Below are positions 1-8,917 of a stretch of DNA of 64,000 bases, piece after piece. The stretch comes from Ignavibacteriales bacterium. Lineage in GTDB: Bacteria; Bacteroidota; Ignavibacteria; Ignavibacteriales; Ignavibacteriaceae. Where the stretch lies: contig JADJNX010000005.1 in assembly GCA_016714125.1 (NCBI GenBank), forward strand, positions 62,001-126,000, given 5' to 3'. A program made the position numbers and the translations under genes. Numbering within the stretch: position 1 is the stretch's first letter; every line of letters begins with the position of its first letter. Under the pieces are notes generated by a model, which was given only the letters and a program-made list of their open reading frames with translations, had not been told where the DNA came from and searched no databases.

Positions 1-543
1 AACTTTGATTACAGGGACAGCATCTTTAAAAGAGAATTGAAAGGGAAATCAATTATAGTAAGTGTCTCCCTGAAGCTTAAAAAGATTCCAAAATTAAATT
101 ATTCCTATAAAGGAATAAGGGAATTGATCTTTGTCAACGGGGATGAAAAACCAACCGTGAAGGATATGCGTGATGCAGTCATTAAACTCAGGACTCAAAA
201 ACTTCCCGATCCGACGGTCATTGGTAATGCCGGTAGTTTCTTTAAAAATCCTGAAATTAGTGAAGAGTCTTTTGGAATTCTTAAAAGATTCATCCCTGAA
301 ATTGACGGTTTTAAAACCAAAGATGAATTGGTTAAAATATCAGCTGCAAAACTGATTGAACTCTCGGGTTGGAAGGGGAGAAGAGAAGGGAATTGTGGGG
401 TTTATGAAAATCACTCACTGGTTTTAGTGAATTATGGAGGTGCAACAGGTAGCGAAATCTTTAATCTTGCACATCGTGTTATCGATGATGTTTACCAAAA
501 ATTTGGCATCAAATTAACAGTGGAAGTAAATTTACTTCAGTGA
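1..543 (+). CDS. murB: UDP-N-acetylenolpyruvoylglucosamine reductase, C-terminal part (cut by window edge)
   Basis: Reduces UDP-GlcNAc-enolpyruvate to UDP-MurNAc with NADPH and FAD in cytoplasmic peptidoglycan precursor synthesis. The reading frame is open from base 1, so the FAD-binding N-terminus lies outside the window. The substrate-binding C-terminal domain is present: GNAGSFFKNP carries the catalytic Ser (codon 235-237) and the terminal VEVNLL carries the catalytic Glu. The spacing fits the E. coli-like type I family. A TTG at 37 is in frame but lies inside the domain and is not a start. The 3' end overlaps the convergent permease gene by 7 bases. The assignment is secure for the part seen. 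Confidence 0.93.
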   Translation, partial: NFDYRDSIFKRELKGKSIIVSVSLKLKKIPKLNYSYKGIRELIFVNGDEKPTVKDMRDAVIKLRTQKLPDPTVIGNAGSFFKNPEISEESFGILKRFIPEIDGFKTKDELVKISAAKLIELSGWKGRREGNCGVYENHSLVLVNYGGATGSEIFNLAHRVIDDVYQKFGIKLTVEVNLLQ

Positions 544-1525
544 ATTAGTTCATTAAAAAATACAGCCATCGAATAGTATATCGGAATACCCACAATAACA
601 TTAAATGGAAAAGTTATCGCAAGAGAAGATGTTAGATAGAGTGAGGGGTTAGCCTCAGGAAGAACAATTCGAACAGCAGCCGGCGCAGCAATATAAGATG
701 AACTTGCAGCCAATACGCCAAAAAGAACTGCGTTTCCGGTTCCAAGATCAAGGAGAGTTGCCCCAAAAGTCGCAATTAAACCGTTAAAAAGTGGGAATAG
801 TATGGCAAATAATGTAAGTGAATATCCAACTCTTCCAAATTCATGGAGTTTTCTTCCCGCAACAATCCCCATATCCAGAAGGAAAAAAGTTAAAACCCCC
901 TGAAAAGGATCTATAAAAAATGGTTTTGTCAGTTCATAACCTTTGTCAGCGGAGATAAATCCTATTAAAAGACTTCCTCCGAGCAGAATAACACTTTCAT
1001 TTGTAATAGACTCATGGATTACAGTGCTTAATGACTTAGATCCGGAAGCTTTAGTTGAATAATAAATAGCCAGTCCAATTCCTGCCAGAATCGCAGGAAA
1101 CTCCATCAAAGCCATTACCCCTACCATGAATCCACCAAAATCGAGTCCTGCTCTCTCAATAAAAGAGATAGTTGTAACGAAAGTAACTACACTTACCGAA
1201 CCGTAATGGGAGGCAATAGCACCTGCATTAATAGCATCAGTTTGATCACTTTTTTTAAGATATAAAATGCAATTACAGGTATTAACCCTGCTAAAAATAA
1301 TCCAAATAAAACGGCAGCTAACAGATCTGTGTTCATACCGGTTTTGGATATTTCATAACCTCCCTTAAATCCAATTGAAGCCATTAGATAATACGAAAAC
1401 ATCTTAATGATTGGATCAGGAATTTTTAGATCCGATCTGATCAACGCTACAGTTAAGCCTAAAATAAAGAACAGGATTGCCGGATTCTTTAGATTAACGA
1501 TACCACCGGTTATGAATTCGACCAT
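537..1525 (-). CDS. SbtA-like sodium-dependent bicarbonate transporter family permease (one frameshift)
   Basis: Hydrophobic protein of about 330 residues with roughly ten membrane segments in two inverted halves, resembling the SbtA/DUF897 permeases of cyanobacteria and many heterotrophs. Recognisable family blocks are SIGFKGGYEIS in the first half, AIASHYGSVSVVTFVT at the domain junction and LAASSSYIAAPAAVR in the second half. The frame breaks in the T7 run at 1250-1256; one extra base restores the continuous family sequence. The chosen start is ATG 1525, after AGAGG. Bicarbonate as substrate is inferred from the family only. No carbon-fixation genes lie nearby, so the transporter may serve anaplerotic carboxylation or another anion. 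Confidence 0.75.
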
Positions 1526-1621
1526 ACATCCTCTTTTTCTGGGAAAAATGAAGTTTGTGACTCGCAAAAAAACAAAAAAAAACTCTATTTTTGGGTATGT
1601 TTTTTTTCATTTTTAAGGTTA

Positions 1622-2209
1622 ATGATTTTGAAGTTATTTAGTGTAATGGTTTTAATCGTTTTTATTGTTTCAAATTCTCTTTCTGCGCAGACAACAACAC
1701 CCACAAAACAAGAAAAATCGATAACTGTCGGAGTTAAAGGATTAATTGCCACCGGACCATGGCGTAACCGTACTGCAGGTGGAATTGGAGGAAATATCAA
1801 GTTTGAGTGGAGGGTGGGCCCTCGTATCGCCTGGTTTTTACAAGGTGGATATTATTATATTGCCGGAACAAAGAATGTAGTGAATAATACAACTTACAAA
1901 ACATTCTTCAATGATGGCGAGATGATGACTGGTTTAAAGTATTATTCCAAGAACAACATTTTTGGACTCGTTGGAATAAGTGCACATTCATTTTCATTCA
2001 GAACTTCAACATCCCAAAACATTTCGGGCTACATTTCAGAAGCCTCCACAACCAAACAAGCTGAGAAGTTTGGATTTATAGTTGGTGGGGGATATTTGTA
2101 TGATTTCACGAGTGCATTATCTTTGGAAGGGACCGGCACTTACAATTATCTTGGCGACGAAGGTTCAAGTCTTGGTTTAACAGTCGGACTTAAGATCAAG
2201 TTTTATTAA
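1622..2209 (+). CDS. Predicted outer-membrane beta-barrel protein
   Basis: 195 residues with a clear signal peptide (hydrophobic residues 4-19, cleavage near SLSAQ), so exported. The rest alternates Gly/aromatic strands (for example FLQGGYYYIAG, GFIVGGGYLYDF) and ends with an aromatic residue (KIKFY), typical of small eight-stranded outer-membrane barrels of the OmpA/OmpW size class. No specific family is recognised and function is unknown. It is transcribed away from the SbtA-like permease, about 100 bases between the two starts, and is followed 33 bases later by a VOC-family gene. Confidence 0.7.
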   Translation: MILKLFSVMVLIVFIVSNSLSAQTTTPTKQEKSITVGVKGLIATGPWRNRTAGGIGGNIKFEWRVGPRIAWFLQGGYYYIAGTKNVVNNTTYKTFFNDGEMMTGLKYYSKNNIFGLVGISAHSFSFRTSTSQNISGYISEASTTKQAEKFGFIVGGGYLYDFTSALSLEGTGTYNYLGDEGSSLGLTVGLKIKFY

Positions 2210-2242
2210 CAGGTTACACAAAATATAAATTCAGGAGAAGCT

Positions 2243-2614
2243 ATGGATCAGGTTATAATGTGGTTCGAAATTCCCGTCAAGGATATCCAGCGGGCAAAAA
2301 AGTTTTACGAGGAGATTCTAAAAGTTGAGATGACCATTATGGAATTCGGCGGACATGAAATGGCATTTTTCCCGGGTGAAGGAAAGGGAAGTGTCTCCGG
2401 AGCATTATGCAAAGGGCCGGATTATATCCCAAGTAGTGAAGGTGCGCTGATTTATTTAAATGGAAATCCTGATCTCGATGTTGTTCTTGGCAGAGTCCCG
2501 GGTGCCGGGGGAGTTGTAATTCTTCCCAAAAGAGAAATTTCACCTGAATATGGCTATATGGCTTTATTTATGGACACTGAAGGAAATAAACTCGCCCTCC
2601 ATTCAGTTACTTGA
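2243..2614 (+). CDS. VOC (glyoxalase/bleomycin resistance) superfamily protein
   Basis: 123-residue single-domain protein with paired beta-alpha-beta-beta-beta modules. FEIPVKDIQRAKKFYEEIL at the N-terminus is the typical first VOC helix-strand unit, and EGNKLALHS at the C-terminus ends the second and carries the usual metal-ligand Glu region. An AGGAG-like ribosome site (tcaggagaag) precedes ATG 2243. Members include glyoxalase I, dioxygenases and antibiotic-binding proteins. The sequence alone does not tell which reaction, if any, this one performs. The next gene starts one base after its stop codon, which suggests co-transcription. Confidence 0.8.
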   Translation: MDQVIMWFEIPVKDIQRAKKFYEEILKVEMTIMEFGGHEMAFFPGEGKGSVSGALCKGPDYIPSSEGALIYLNGNPDLDVVLGRVPGAGGVVILPKREISPEYGYMALFMDTEGNKLALHSVT

Positions 2615-2615
2615 T

Positions 2616-3094
2616 ATGAATAAGTTAACAAGATTAATCCTCGTTTTATTGGTTACTGTTTCTTCGACTGCTTTTCTTGTCAATGCTCAAGATGCTGTTT
2701 CATTAAAAAAACTTCATTGGTTAAAAGGGAAATGGTCGAGAGTAACGGCGAATGTGGAGCAATTTGAAACTTGGAATATCACTTCCGATAATGTTATGGA
2801 GGGGGAGGGTTTCCATATGAAATCAAACAACAAAAAAGTAACCGAGAAGCTCACTATCAAATGGCTGAATAAAAAGCTGGTGTATATTGCCGATGTGCCA
2901 AACAACAAACAGCCGGTTATTTTGAAAATGTGGTGCTTAACGATACTTTAGCAGTTTTTGAGAACAAATCACACGACTATCCGAATAAAATCTCTTACTT
3001 TAAACTCAACAAAAGGAGTTTTAGAGTAGTGCTTGATAACAATAAGGGTACAAATAGTCGTGTGATGACTTTTACTTTGGTAACCAGGCGATAA
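2616..3094 (+). CDS. Exported DUF6265-like beta-barrel protein (one frameshift)
   Basis: About 159 residues after repair. A signal peptide (hydrophobic 5-22, ending VNAQ) precedes a small beta-rich domain with the pattern of DUF6265/lipocalin-like proteins: LHWLKGKW at the start of the mature chain, MEGEGFHM, and a C-terminal FENKSHDYPNKISY block. The frame breaks at 2917-2918, where one extra T restores VYFENVVLND and reading continues to TAA 3092-3094. ATG 2616 overlaps the end of the VOC gene region. Function unknown; relatives are described only as domains of unknown function. Confidence 0.68.
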
Positions 3095-3095
3095 A

Positions 3096-3934
3096 TTAAC
3101 CCAGTTCGAAGGAAGTTACTCCATAAATTTTTTCACGACGTCTTTCGGGATTACCACCGTGGTACATCCTTGCAGTTTTAAAAACGGGTTTCATCCCGTA
3201 TGCTTTTGCAAGTTCAACAGCATGGTGGTTGATTTCCGGAGTGTCGATATAAACCGGATTCCCTTCAGCAAAATCAATTAGACTCAAAAAGAGTTGTTTT
3301 GCATATACTTCATTATCGGCAAAAGTGGTCCAATTTTAAAACCACCATTTACACATTTTCTTATCGTTCCATACCCCTTGATTGTCACTCCTTCATTAAT
3401 TTTTAATGAAAGACTCTCCGGCATTGAAACCCATTCTTTTATGAAAGCTGCTCCTGATGCCGGGAAGATGGTTTTATCGTAATCGAGAATATTGCAGAGG
3501 TCAGCATCAACTACAGGTTGGACATTAAAAGAATCTTTAGGGATAATATCTTTTCCCTCAAACCTTATCCGCCGGTATGCAAAATCATACCCTGATTTGA
3601 TGTAATTTTCCTGTTGTTCGGGAACGCCATCCATCCCTGAGGGGATATTCATAACTCTGTTAAAACCTTCCCACCAGAGTTTATATCCATACCCCTTTCC
3701 ACGAAATTCAGGCTTTACAATGTAAAAGCCCATAAATCCAAACTCATTTCCATACCTGATCGCAGATTTGATCGCAATAATCTCGCCATCTAGTTCACCG
3801 ACAAGAAAACCTGCCGGGTCTGTGAAAAGGAAGGCACGACCATCATTTAACCCGGGGTTCCATCCCTCTTTTTCAGCCCAAATCATGAAAAGTTTTATCT
3901 CTTTTGGAATTATTTTGCGGATGATATAATTCAT
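3096..3934 (-). CDS. GNAT-family N-acetyltransferase (one frameshift)
   Basis: About 280 residues after repair. The N-terminal half is a GNAT acetyl-CoA-binding fold with the motif-A stretch IVKPEFRGKGYGYKLW, where R/Q-x-x-G-x-G/A binds the pyrophosphate of acetyl-CoA. The C-terminal half (GPLFADNEEVYAKQL, NPVYIDTPEIN, and RMYHGG near the end) matches two-domain GNAT proteins of the YitH/HPA2-related type. The A4 run at 3321-3324 has lost one base. The substrate is unknown. It is convergent with the DUF6265-like gene, one base between stop codons. Confidence 0.8.
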
Positions 3935-4088
3935 TGTGGTCTCACTAAAATTATTGAATAAACAATAGAATTAATTTAACAATAAAATTGGAAATTTCTT
4001 ATCAACTATTTTTCTCAAATTAGAATAAACGATTTAAAATAAAAACCCCTTGAAAGACATTTTGTCGATCAAGGGATAATTTAGTGTG

Positions 4089-4174
4089 CGGAAAGGGAGG
4101 ATTCGAACCCTCGGTACCGGTAAAAGTACACACGCTTTCCAGGCGAGCCTATTCAACCACTCTAGCACCTTTCC
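4089..4174 (-). tRNA. tRNA-Ser (anticodon GGA)
   Basis: Minus-strand cloverleaf with acceptor GGAAAGG/CCTTTCC, D-loop AGTGGTTGAATAGG, anticodon loop CTGGAAA giving GGA, the long class II variable arm, and a T-loop with GGTTCGAATCC. It reads UCC/UCU serine codons. CCA is not encoded. It is the downstream member of a tandem pair of serine tRNAs. Confidence 0.93.
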
Positions 4175-4210
4175 GTACTACCCACAGGGTAAAAATCACT
4201 GTTTTGCTGG

Positions 4211-4298
4211 CGGAGAGAGGGAGATTCGAACTCCCGGTGAACTATAAGCCCACAACGGTTTTCAAGACCGCCGCATTCAACCACTCTGCCATCTCTCC
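4211..4298 (-). tRNA. tRNA-Ser (anticodon TGA)
   Basis: Minus-strand cloverleaf with acceptor GGAGAGA/TCTCTCC, anticodon loop CTTGAAA giving UGA, a class II long variable arm and T-loop AGTTCGAATCT. It reads UCA/UCG serine codons. CCA is not encoded. It lies 36 bases upstream (in transcription) of the GGA isoacceptor and the two are probably one transcript. Confidence 0.93.
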
Positions 4299-4430
4299 CG
4301 ATTTTCTGGAATTCCAGAATAAACAGATTACAAATGTAGATATTTTACAAAATATTACAAAAGAAAATGTTTTGTTTGTGTTATTTGTTGGTTCAGATAT
4401 TTAATTTTACAGTTCAATTATTTTAGAAAA

Positions 4431-5768
4431 ATGACTTACAAAAATCAATTTAAAGAAACTCTATCACTTGCGCTGCCTGTTGTAATCACCCAAATTGGGT
4501 TTGTTATGATGGGGGTGGTTGATTCTGTGATGGTTGGACGGATTGGGGATGCCCCTTTAGCTGCCTCTTCAATCAGTGTCGGTTTCTTTTTTATTATAAC
4601 AGTTGTCGGGTTGGGAATCGTGATGGCGATGACCCCTCTCGTGGCAATTGCTGTGGGTTCTGCCGACCGGGATAAATGTTCCATAGTGTTTCAACAGGGG
4701 ATCTGGGTCAGTTTTTTTACCGGAGTAATCCTTAATTTGGTGACATTTTTTGGAGCGGAATTAATTCCCTATATGGATCAACCACCGGAAGTTGCTCAAC
4801 TTGCAGTAAGTTACACTCAAATTATATCACTCTCCACAATCCCAATGCTGGTATTTACAGCATATAAGCAGTTTATTGAAGGACTTTCCTTCACCCGGCC
4901 GGCGATGGTAGTGGCAATACTTGCCAATTTTATAAATGTTTTTTGTAACTGGATTTTTATTTACGGGAATCTGGGTGTTGAACCGATGGGCCTTGATGGA
5001 GCAGGAATTGCAACACTGGGCTCCAGAATTTTTATGTTGATAAGTCTTGCGATATTTGTACATAAAAGTTCTGAGTTCAAAAGGTATAAATTGAAAGTAT
5101 TTCCCTTTAGAGGACTAAATGAAATTGGAAAAGAAATTCTTCGAATCGGTGTACCAAGTGGATTTCAATACTTTTTTGAAGTTGGTTGTTTTGCGACCGC
5201 TGCCTTTATGGTTGGTTGGATAGGAAAAGATGAATTAGCATCCCATCAGATTGCACTAAATGTATCTTCCATTACTTATCTTGCGTGTTTGGGATTGTCA
5301 ACAGCCGGAACAATAAGGGTTGGGAACGCTCTGGGTGCCGGCGACATGTTGGGGGTAAAGAAAGCCGGTTCCGTGGCACTCTTCATGGGAGCTTCATTTA
5401 TGATTATTGCAGGTCTGAGTTTCATTGTGTTTAATGAATTAATTCCAAAACTCTACACTTCTGATGCCGAGGTGGTGTTATTTGCTCCAAAACTGCTGCT
5501 GATAGCTGCCTTTTTTCAGATATTTGATGGAACTCAGGCTATTGCCCTTGGAAATCTAAGAGGAATAACTGATGTGAAAATTCCAACTGTGATTACATTC
5601 ATTGCTTATTGGGTGATTGGTTTACCGTCAGCATACCTGTTGGGCTTTCCACTTGGGCTCGGAACCGAAGGGGTATGGTATGGCTTGTCAATAAGTTTGA
5701 TCGCTTCATCACTAATGTTAAATACAAGGTTCTTTCTCAAGGTAAAACAAATGTCGTTGAAAAGTTGA
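4431..5768 (+). CDS. MATE-family multidrug exporter (NorM-like)
   Basis: 445 residues with twelve predicted membrane helices. Family features are the N-terminal LALPVVITQIGFVMMGVVD block, a counterpart in the second half (ILRIGVPSGFQYFFEVG), and the SHQIALNVSSITYL segment with STAGTIRVGNALGAG, which is characteristic of NorM-type MATE transporters. These inner-membrane antiporters use Na+ or H+ gradients to expel cationic drugs and dyes. The length is typical and no break is seen. It stands alone after the tRNA pair, so regulation and substrate cannot be read from context. Confidence 0.92.
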   Translation: MTYKNQFKETLSLALPVVITQIGFVMMGVVDSVMVGRIGDAPLAASSISVGFFFIITVVGLGIVMAMTPLVAIAVGSADRDKCSIVFQQGIWVSFFTGVILNLVTFFGAELIPYMDQPPEVAQLAVSYTQIISLSTIPMLVFTAYKQFIEGLSFTRPAMVVAILANFINVFCNWIFIYGNLGVEPMGLDGAGIATLGSRIFMLISLAIFVHKSSEFKRYKLKVFPFRGLNEIGKEILRIGVPSGFQYFFEVGCFATAAFMVGWIGKDELASHQIALNVSSITYLACLGLSTAGTIRVGNALGAGDMLGVKKAGSVALFMGASFMIIAGLSFIVFNELIPKLYTSDAEVVLFAPKLLLIAAFFQIFDGTQAIALGNLRGITDVKIPTVITFIAYWVIGLPSAYLLGFPLGLGTEGVWYGLSISLIASSLMLNTRFFLKVKQMSLKS

Positions 5769-5883
5769 GTAAAAAATCATTGATATAATGCGTTTATCTC
5801 ACTTTAAAACCATTTATCATTAATAGTTTAGAATAAATGACTTGCGGACTTAATTTTACACCGTAAACAATCAGGAGTCCAAA

Positions 5884-6315
5884 ATGGAAAAGCGAATTTA
5901 TAGATCAAGAAAAGAAAGAATGATTGGCGGAGTTGCAGGTGGGATCGCGGAATATTTCGAGATAGATCCTGTAATCGTCAGATTTGCATTTATTGCACTC
6001 ACTCTTTTTAACGGAGTAGGTTTAATCCTCTATATAGTCGGCATGGTAATCATCCCGGATCAAGTGATGAGAGTTGATATGAGATCGGAAAATTCCATCC
6101 CTTACACTCCCGTGGCAACTTCTGAGAGAAAAGAAAAATTCTCGGTAATTCTTGGAGTATTACTGATTGTAACCGGAATTTTGTTCGGACTTGATAATTT
6201 TGTTCCTCATTTTGATATTGAGGATTCATTTCCATTGATACTCGTCCTTCTTGGAATTTGGATAATTGTTAGTGGACGCCGGAAAAAGATTGGAGCAAAA
6301 AATGAAACCGAGTAA
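5884..6315 (+). CDS. PspC-domain membrane protein
   Basis: 143 residues. Residues 2-60 form a PspC domain: basic start RIYRSRKERMIGGVAGGIAE, then YFEIDPVIVRFAF and a first membrane helix ending in MVIIPDQ. Two further helices follow (about 85-103 and 112-128), as in LiaF/PspC relatives. PspC proteins sense envelope stress or membrane damage at the inner membrane. An AGGAG site (caggagtcc) lies just before ATG 5884. The 3' end overlaps the LiaF-like gene by 14 bases, so the two are probably translationally coupled. Confidence 0.87.
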   Translation: MEKRIYRSRKERMIGGVAGGIAEYFEIDPVIVRFAFIALTLFNGVGLILYIVGMVIIPDQVMRVDMRSENSIPYTPVATSERKEKFSVILGVLLIVTGILFGLDNFVPHFDIEDSFPLILVLLGIWIIVSGRRKKIGAKNETE

Positions 6316-7224
6316 AATATTCTGGGGTGTCTTTTTTCTCGGGTTGGGAGTACTTCTCCTTATTAAGAATTTTGGCGATTACGATTTTTATGTTCCTGAG
6401 TTAAGAAAACTTTGGCCCTTGTTATTAATCGCAGCCGGTGTAATCTATCTTACCAAAAATATGATAGCACGCAATGTTTTAGCTGGTTTAGCCGGATTTG
6501 CTCTTGCTTTTTTATACTGACGATTACCGCGACTATTCAATATTTCCCCAAGAAAATATTTTCGCATGTAAATTCTGCCAAGAACAGAAGTGAACTGATA
6601 TCGATTAAAACAGAACCGTATGATACTACAGTCAAATTTGTAGATCTGGCTTTTGATGGTGGGGCAGGGAAGTATATCGTTTCAAGCAAAGATACCAATT
6701 TGATGACCTTGCGCACTGACAGAAGTGGACGAAGATTTTCAATTCACAACGAAATCTCAAGCGGCAGAGCCGATTTGAATATCGAGATGGCTGAATTTAA
6801 CTTTGATACGGACGACACAACTTTTGCCACCCTGGTTGAACTCAATTTGAATCCTAAACCATTTTATGAAGATATTTCTTTCCAAATGGGAGCAGCAGAT
6901 CTTGAATTAAACATCAGTGATCTCTTTTTCCGTAAACTTAAATTGGAACTTGGAGCCAGTTCAACAAAGCTTTTCTTGCCAAATGCAGCAGTTGGTGGTA
7001 GCGAGATCAGAGTTGAGTGTGGTGCGAGCAGCATTGAGATAATCATAAAAAAAGATTCACAGGTAAAAATTGTTAACTCGATGGCTTTGAGTAACTTCCG
7101 TACCCCCGACGGTTTTACTGAAAAAGGAGAGGCGATCTATTCTGATAATTTTACCGGCATTGGCGATATCATAACAATTTACATCGATGGAGGAGTTAGC
7201 AGCCTTCAATTGAGGAAACAATAA
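6302..7224 (+). CDS. LiaF-like membrane protein with C-terminal toastrack-type beta domain (one frameshift)
   Basis: About 307 residues after repair. The N-terminus has paired helices (IFWGVFFLGLGVLLLIK, LWPLLLIAAGVIYL, then ALAGFALAFF-like) as in LiaI/LiaF transmembrane domains. The C-terminal half is a repetitive beta solenoid (GAADLELNIS, GASSTKLFLP, GASSIEIII, GGVSSLQL) matching the LiaF/DUF2154-type 'toastrack' domain. The frame breaks in the T6 run at 6508-6513; one more T rejoins the helix to the beta domain. LiaF proteins act in cell-envelope stress sensing. Coupling to the PspC-domain gene supports that role here, but the mechanism is inferred. Confidence 0.78.
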
Positions 7225-7260
7225 CACTCCGACAAAAAATACTGTTTAGGTAATTTGTAA

Positions 7261-7290
7261 AAGCGGTGATTAATTTCACCGCTTTTTTTT
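7261..7290 (+). terminator. Rho-independent terminator after the PspC/LiaF-like pair
   Basis: A 9-bp perfect stem AAGCGGTGA/TCACCGCTT with a 5-base loop, followed directly by a T tract. Confidence 0.88.
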
Positions 7291-7404
7291 ATCTTTGGTT
7301 AAATAAAACTATGAAGAAGTTACATGAATTATAAGTCTGCTTTTTTTATAACAATTGTTTAGAGTATATTAGCAAGCAAAAGGTTCAAAAATTTCCGGTA
7401 AAGA

Positions 7405-8118
7405 ATGATGCCTGAAGAAGAAACTCTATCGTTTACATATCACTTTAAACTTCCTCACAATGAAGTTAAAGAATTCACTGTGCTGTTACGGAGAAGTGAT
7501 CTCAGCATTATACATAAAGAAAATGAACTTCTTGAGACAGATTGGGCATTACTCGAAAATTTTGCTTGCTCACATTGCCCTCTTGATCGTGATACACATA
7601 AATATTGTCCTATCGCCTTAAATCTCCACAAACTTGTCCGTGAATTTAATGATTTCAGTTCATTTGATACGGTTCAAGTTGAGGTGGAAACAACCTCCAG
7701 AAATTTTGCAAAACACACCTCTGTACAATCCGGGGTTAGCAGTCTTTTAGGAATTTTTATGGTTTCAAGCGGTTGCCCAATAATGGGAAAACTGAAGCCT
7801 TTGTTACACAGCCATCTTCCATTTGCTACTCTCGATGAAACTCAGTTAAGAGTATTTTCCTTATATCTGTTATCACAGTATATAAGATTTAAAAAGGGAC
7901 TTGAACCGGATTGGGAGATGAACGGACTGGTAGATATGTATGAAAACATCTCAATACTTAATAAAAATGTAAGCAAACAAATAGTCAAATTGGAAGACAA
8001 GGATGCCGGCATCAACAGTTTGATTATCCTCAACAATTTTGCTGAATATGTTACTTTTACCATATCTGAAAAACTGATCGATGAGATCGAGTTTTATGTA
8101 AAAGCCTTCAACGAGTAG
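7405..8118 (+). CDS. Uncharacterised protein with conserved Cys clusters (DUF6901-like)
   Basis: 237 residues, soluble, with no signal peptide. It has a Cys cluster ACSHCPLDRDTHKYCP at about 52-70 and a second Cys in SSGCPIMGKLKP at about 128. The two clusters could bind a metal or iron-sulfur centre. The order (beta-rich N-terminus, CxxCPL, then HLPFATLDETQLRVFSLYLL helices) recalls an uncharacterised family I believe is DUF6901; I cannot verify this without a search. Two ATGs are possible (7405, 7408). It precedes the YhhQ-type transporter by 30 bases and may share its transcript. Confidence 0.6.
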   Translation: MMPEEETLSFTYHFKLPHNEVKEFTVLLRRSDLSIIHKENELLETDWALLENFACSHCPLDRDTHKYCPIALNLHKLVREFNDFSSFDTVQVEVETTSRNFAKHTSVQSGVSSLLGIFMVSSGCPIMGKLKPLLHSHLPFATLDETQLRVFSLYLLSQYIRFKKGLEPDWEMNGLVDMYENISILNKNVSKQIVKLEDKDAGINSLIILNNFAEYVTFTISEKLIDEIEFYVKAFNE

Positions 8119-8148
8119 AATTCTTTACCATCCACGAAAGTTTGTTGT

Positions 8149-8914
8149 ATGAAAGATAAAAAGAATCTTCTTTTCCTCTTCCTTGAGATGTTTTTTGTCT
8201 CGAATGCCGTTCTTGCAGAATTTATCGGAGTAAAAATATTCTCTCTTGAGAAAACATTTGGCTTTTCACCTGTTTCTCTCTCATTTTTTGGGCAGGAAAA
8301 CCTTTCTTTCAATCTGACTGCCGGAGTACTACTTTGGCCCGTGGTTTTCATTTTTACAGATATAATAAATGAATATTTTGGCAGAAGGGGAGTGAAACTC
8401 CTCTCTTTTATTTCTGCAGGCCTGATTGGTTACGCCTATGTTATGGCTCATTTTTCGATGGGTCTTGTTCCTGCTGATTTTTGGATAATAAGAGACACAT
8501 CCACAGGTCCTGTAAACATGGATTCGGCGTTTAATGTGATTTTTGGACAAGGATTGTGGATTATAATTGGTTCGTTGGTCGCTTTTTTAATTGGGCAGTT
8601 GATCGATGTTACGGTTTTTCAGTGGGTTAGAAAATATACCGGCAACAAATGGATTTGGGCAAGAGCAACGGGTTCAACACTTGTATCGCAGTTTATCGAC
8701 AGTTTTGTTGTTCTTTTTATTGCTTTTACTTTGGAGCTAATTGGAGTGTAGCACTGGTTTTATGATTGGTATCGTCAACTATATCTATAAACTTTCAGTT
8801 GCGATTTTCCTTACCCCGATATTATATCTTCTACACACAATAATAGACAGATATCTTGGTAAAGATTTAGCGGACAAAATGATAGAAGAAGCTGCCGCTG
8901 AAAGTGATCTTTAG
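8149..8914 (+). CDS. Queuosine precursor transporter, YhhQ/DUF165 family (one frameshift near 3' end)
   Basis: About 255 residues after repair, six to seven membrane helices. Family blocks include the early FVSNAVLAEFIGVKIF, FIFTDIINEYFGRRGVK and the C-terminal ARATGSTLVSQFIDSFVVLF. YhhQ proteins import 7-cyano-7-deazaguanine or related precursors for queuosine tRNA modification. The frame stops at 8749-8751, but an adjacent frame continues the expected last helix (NYIYKLSVAIFLTPILYLLH) to TAG 8912-8914, so an indel lies near 8745-8752. It converges on the large AAA+ gene, 3 bases between stops. Confidence 0.85.
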
Positions 8915-8917
8915 AGA

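Noticed and set aside
4084..4404. Open reading frame on the plus strand across both tRNA-Ser genes
   Set aside because: It is antisense to two clear cloverleafs and its translation is only the complement of the tRNAs; no ribosome site or family match.
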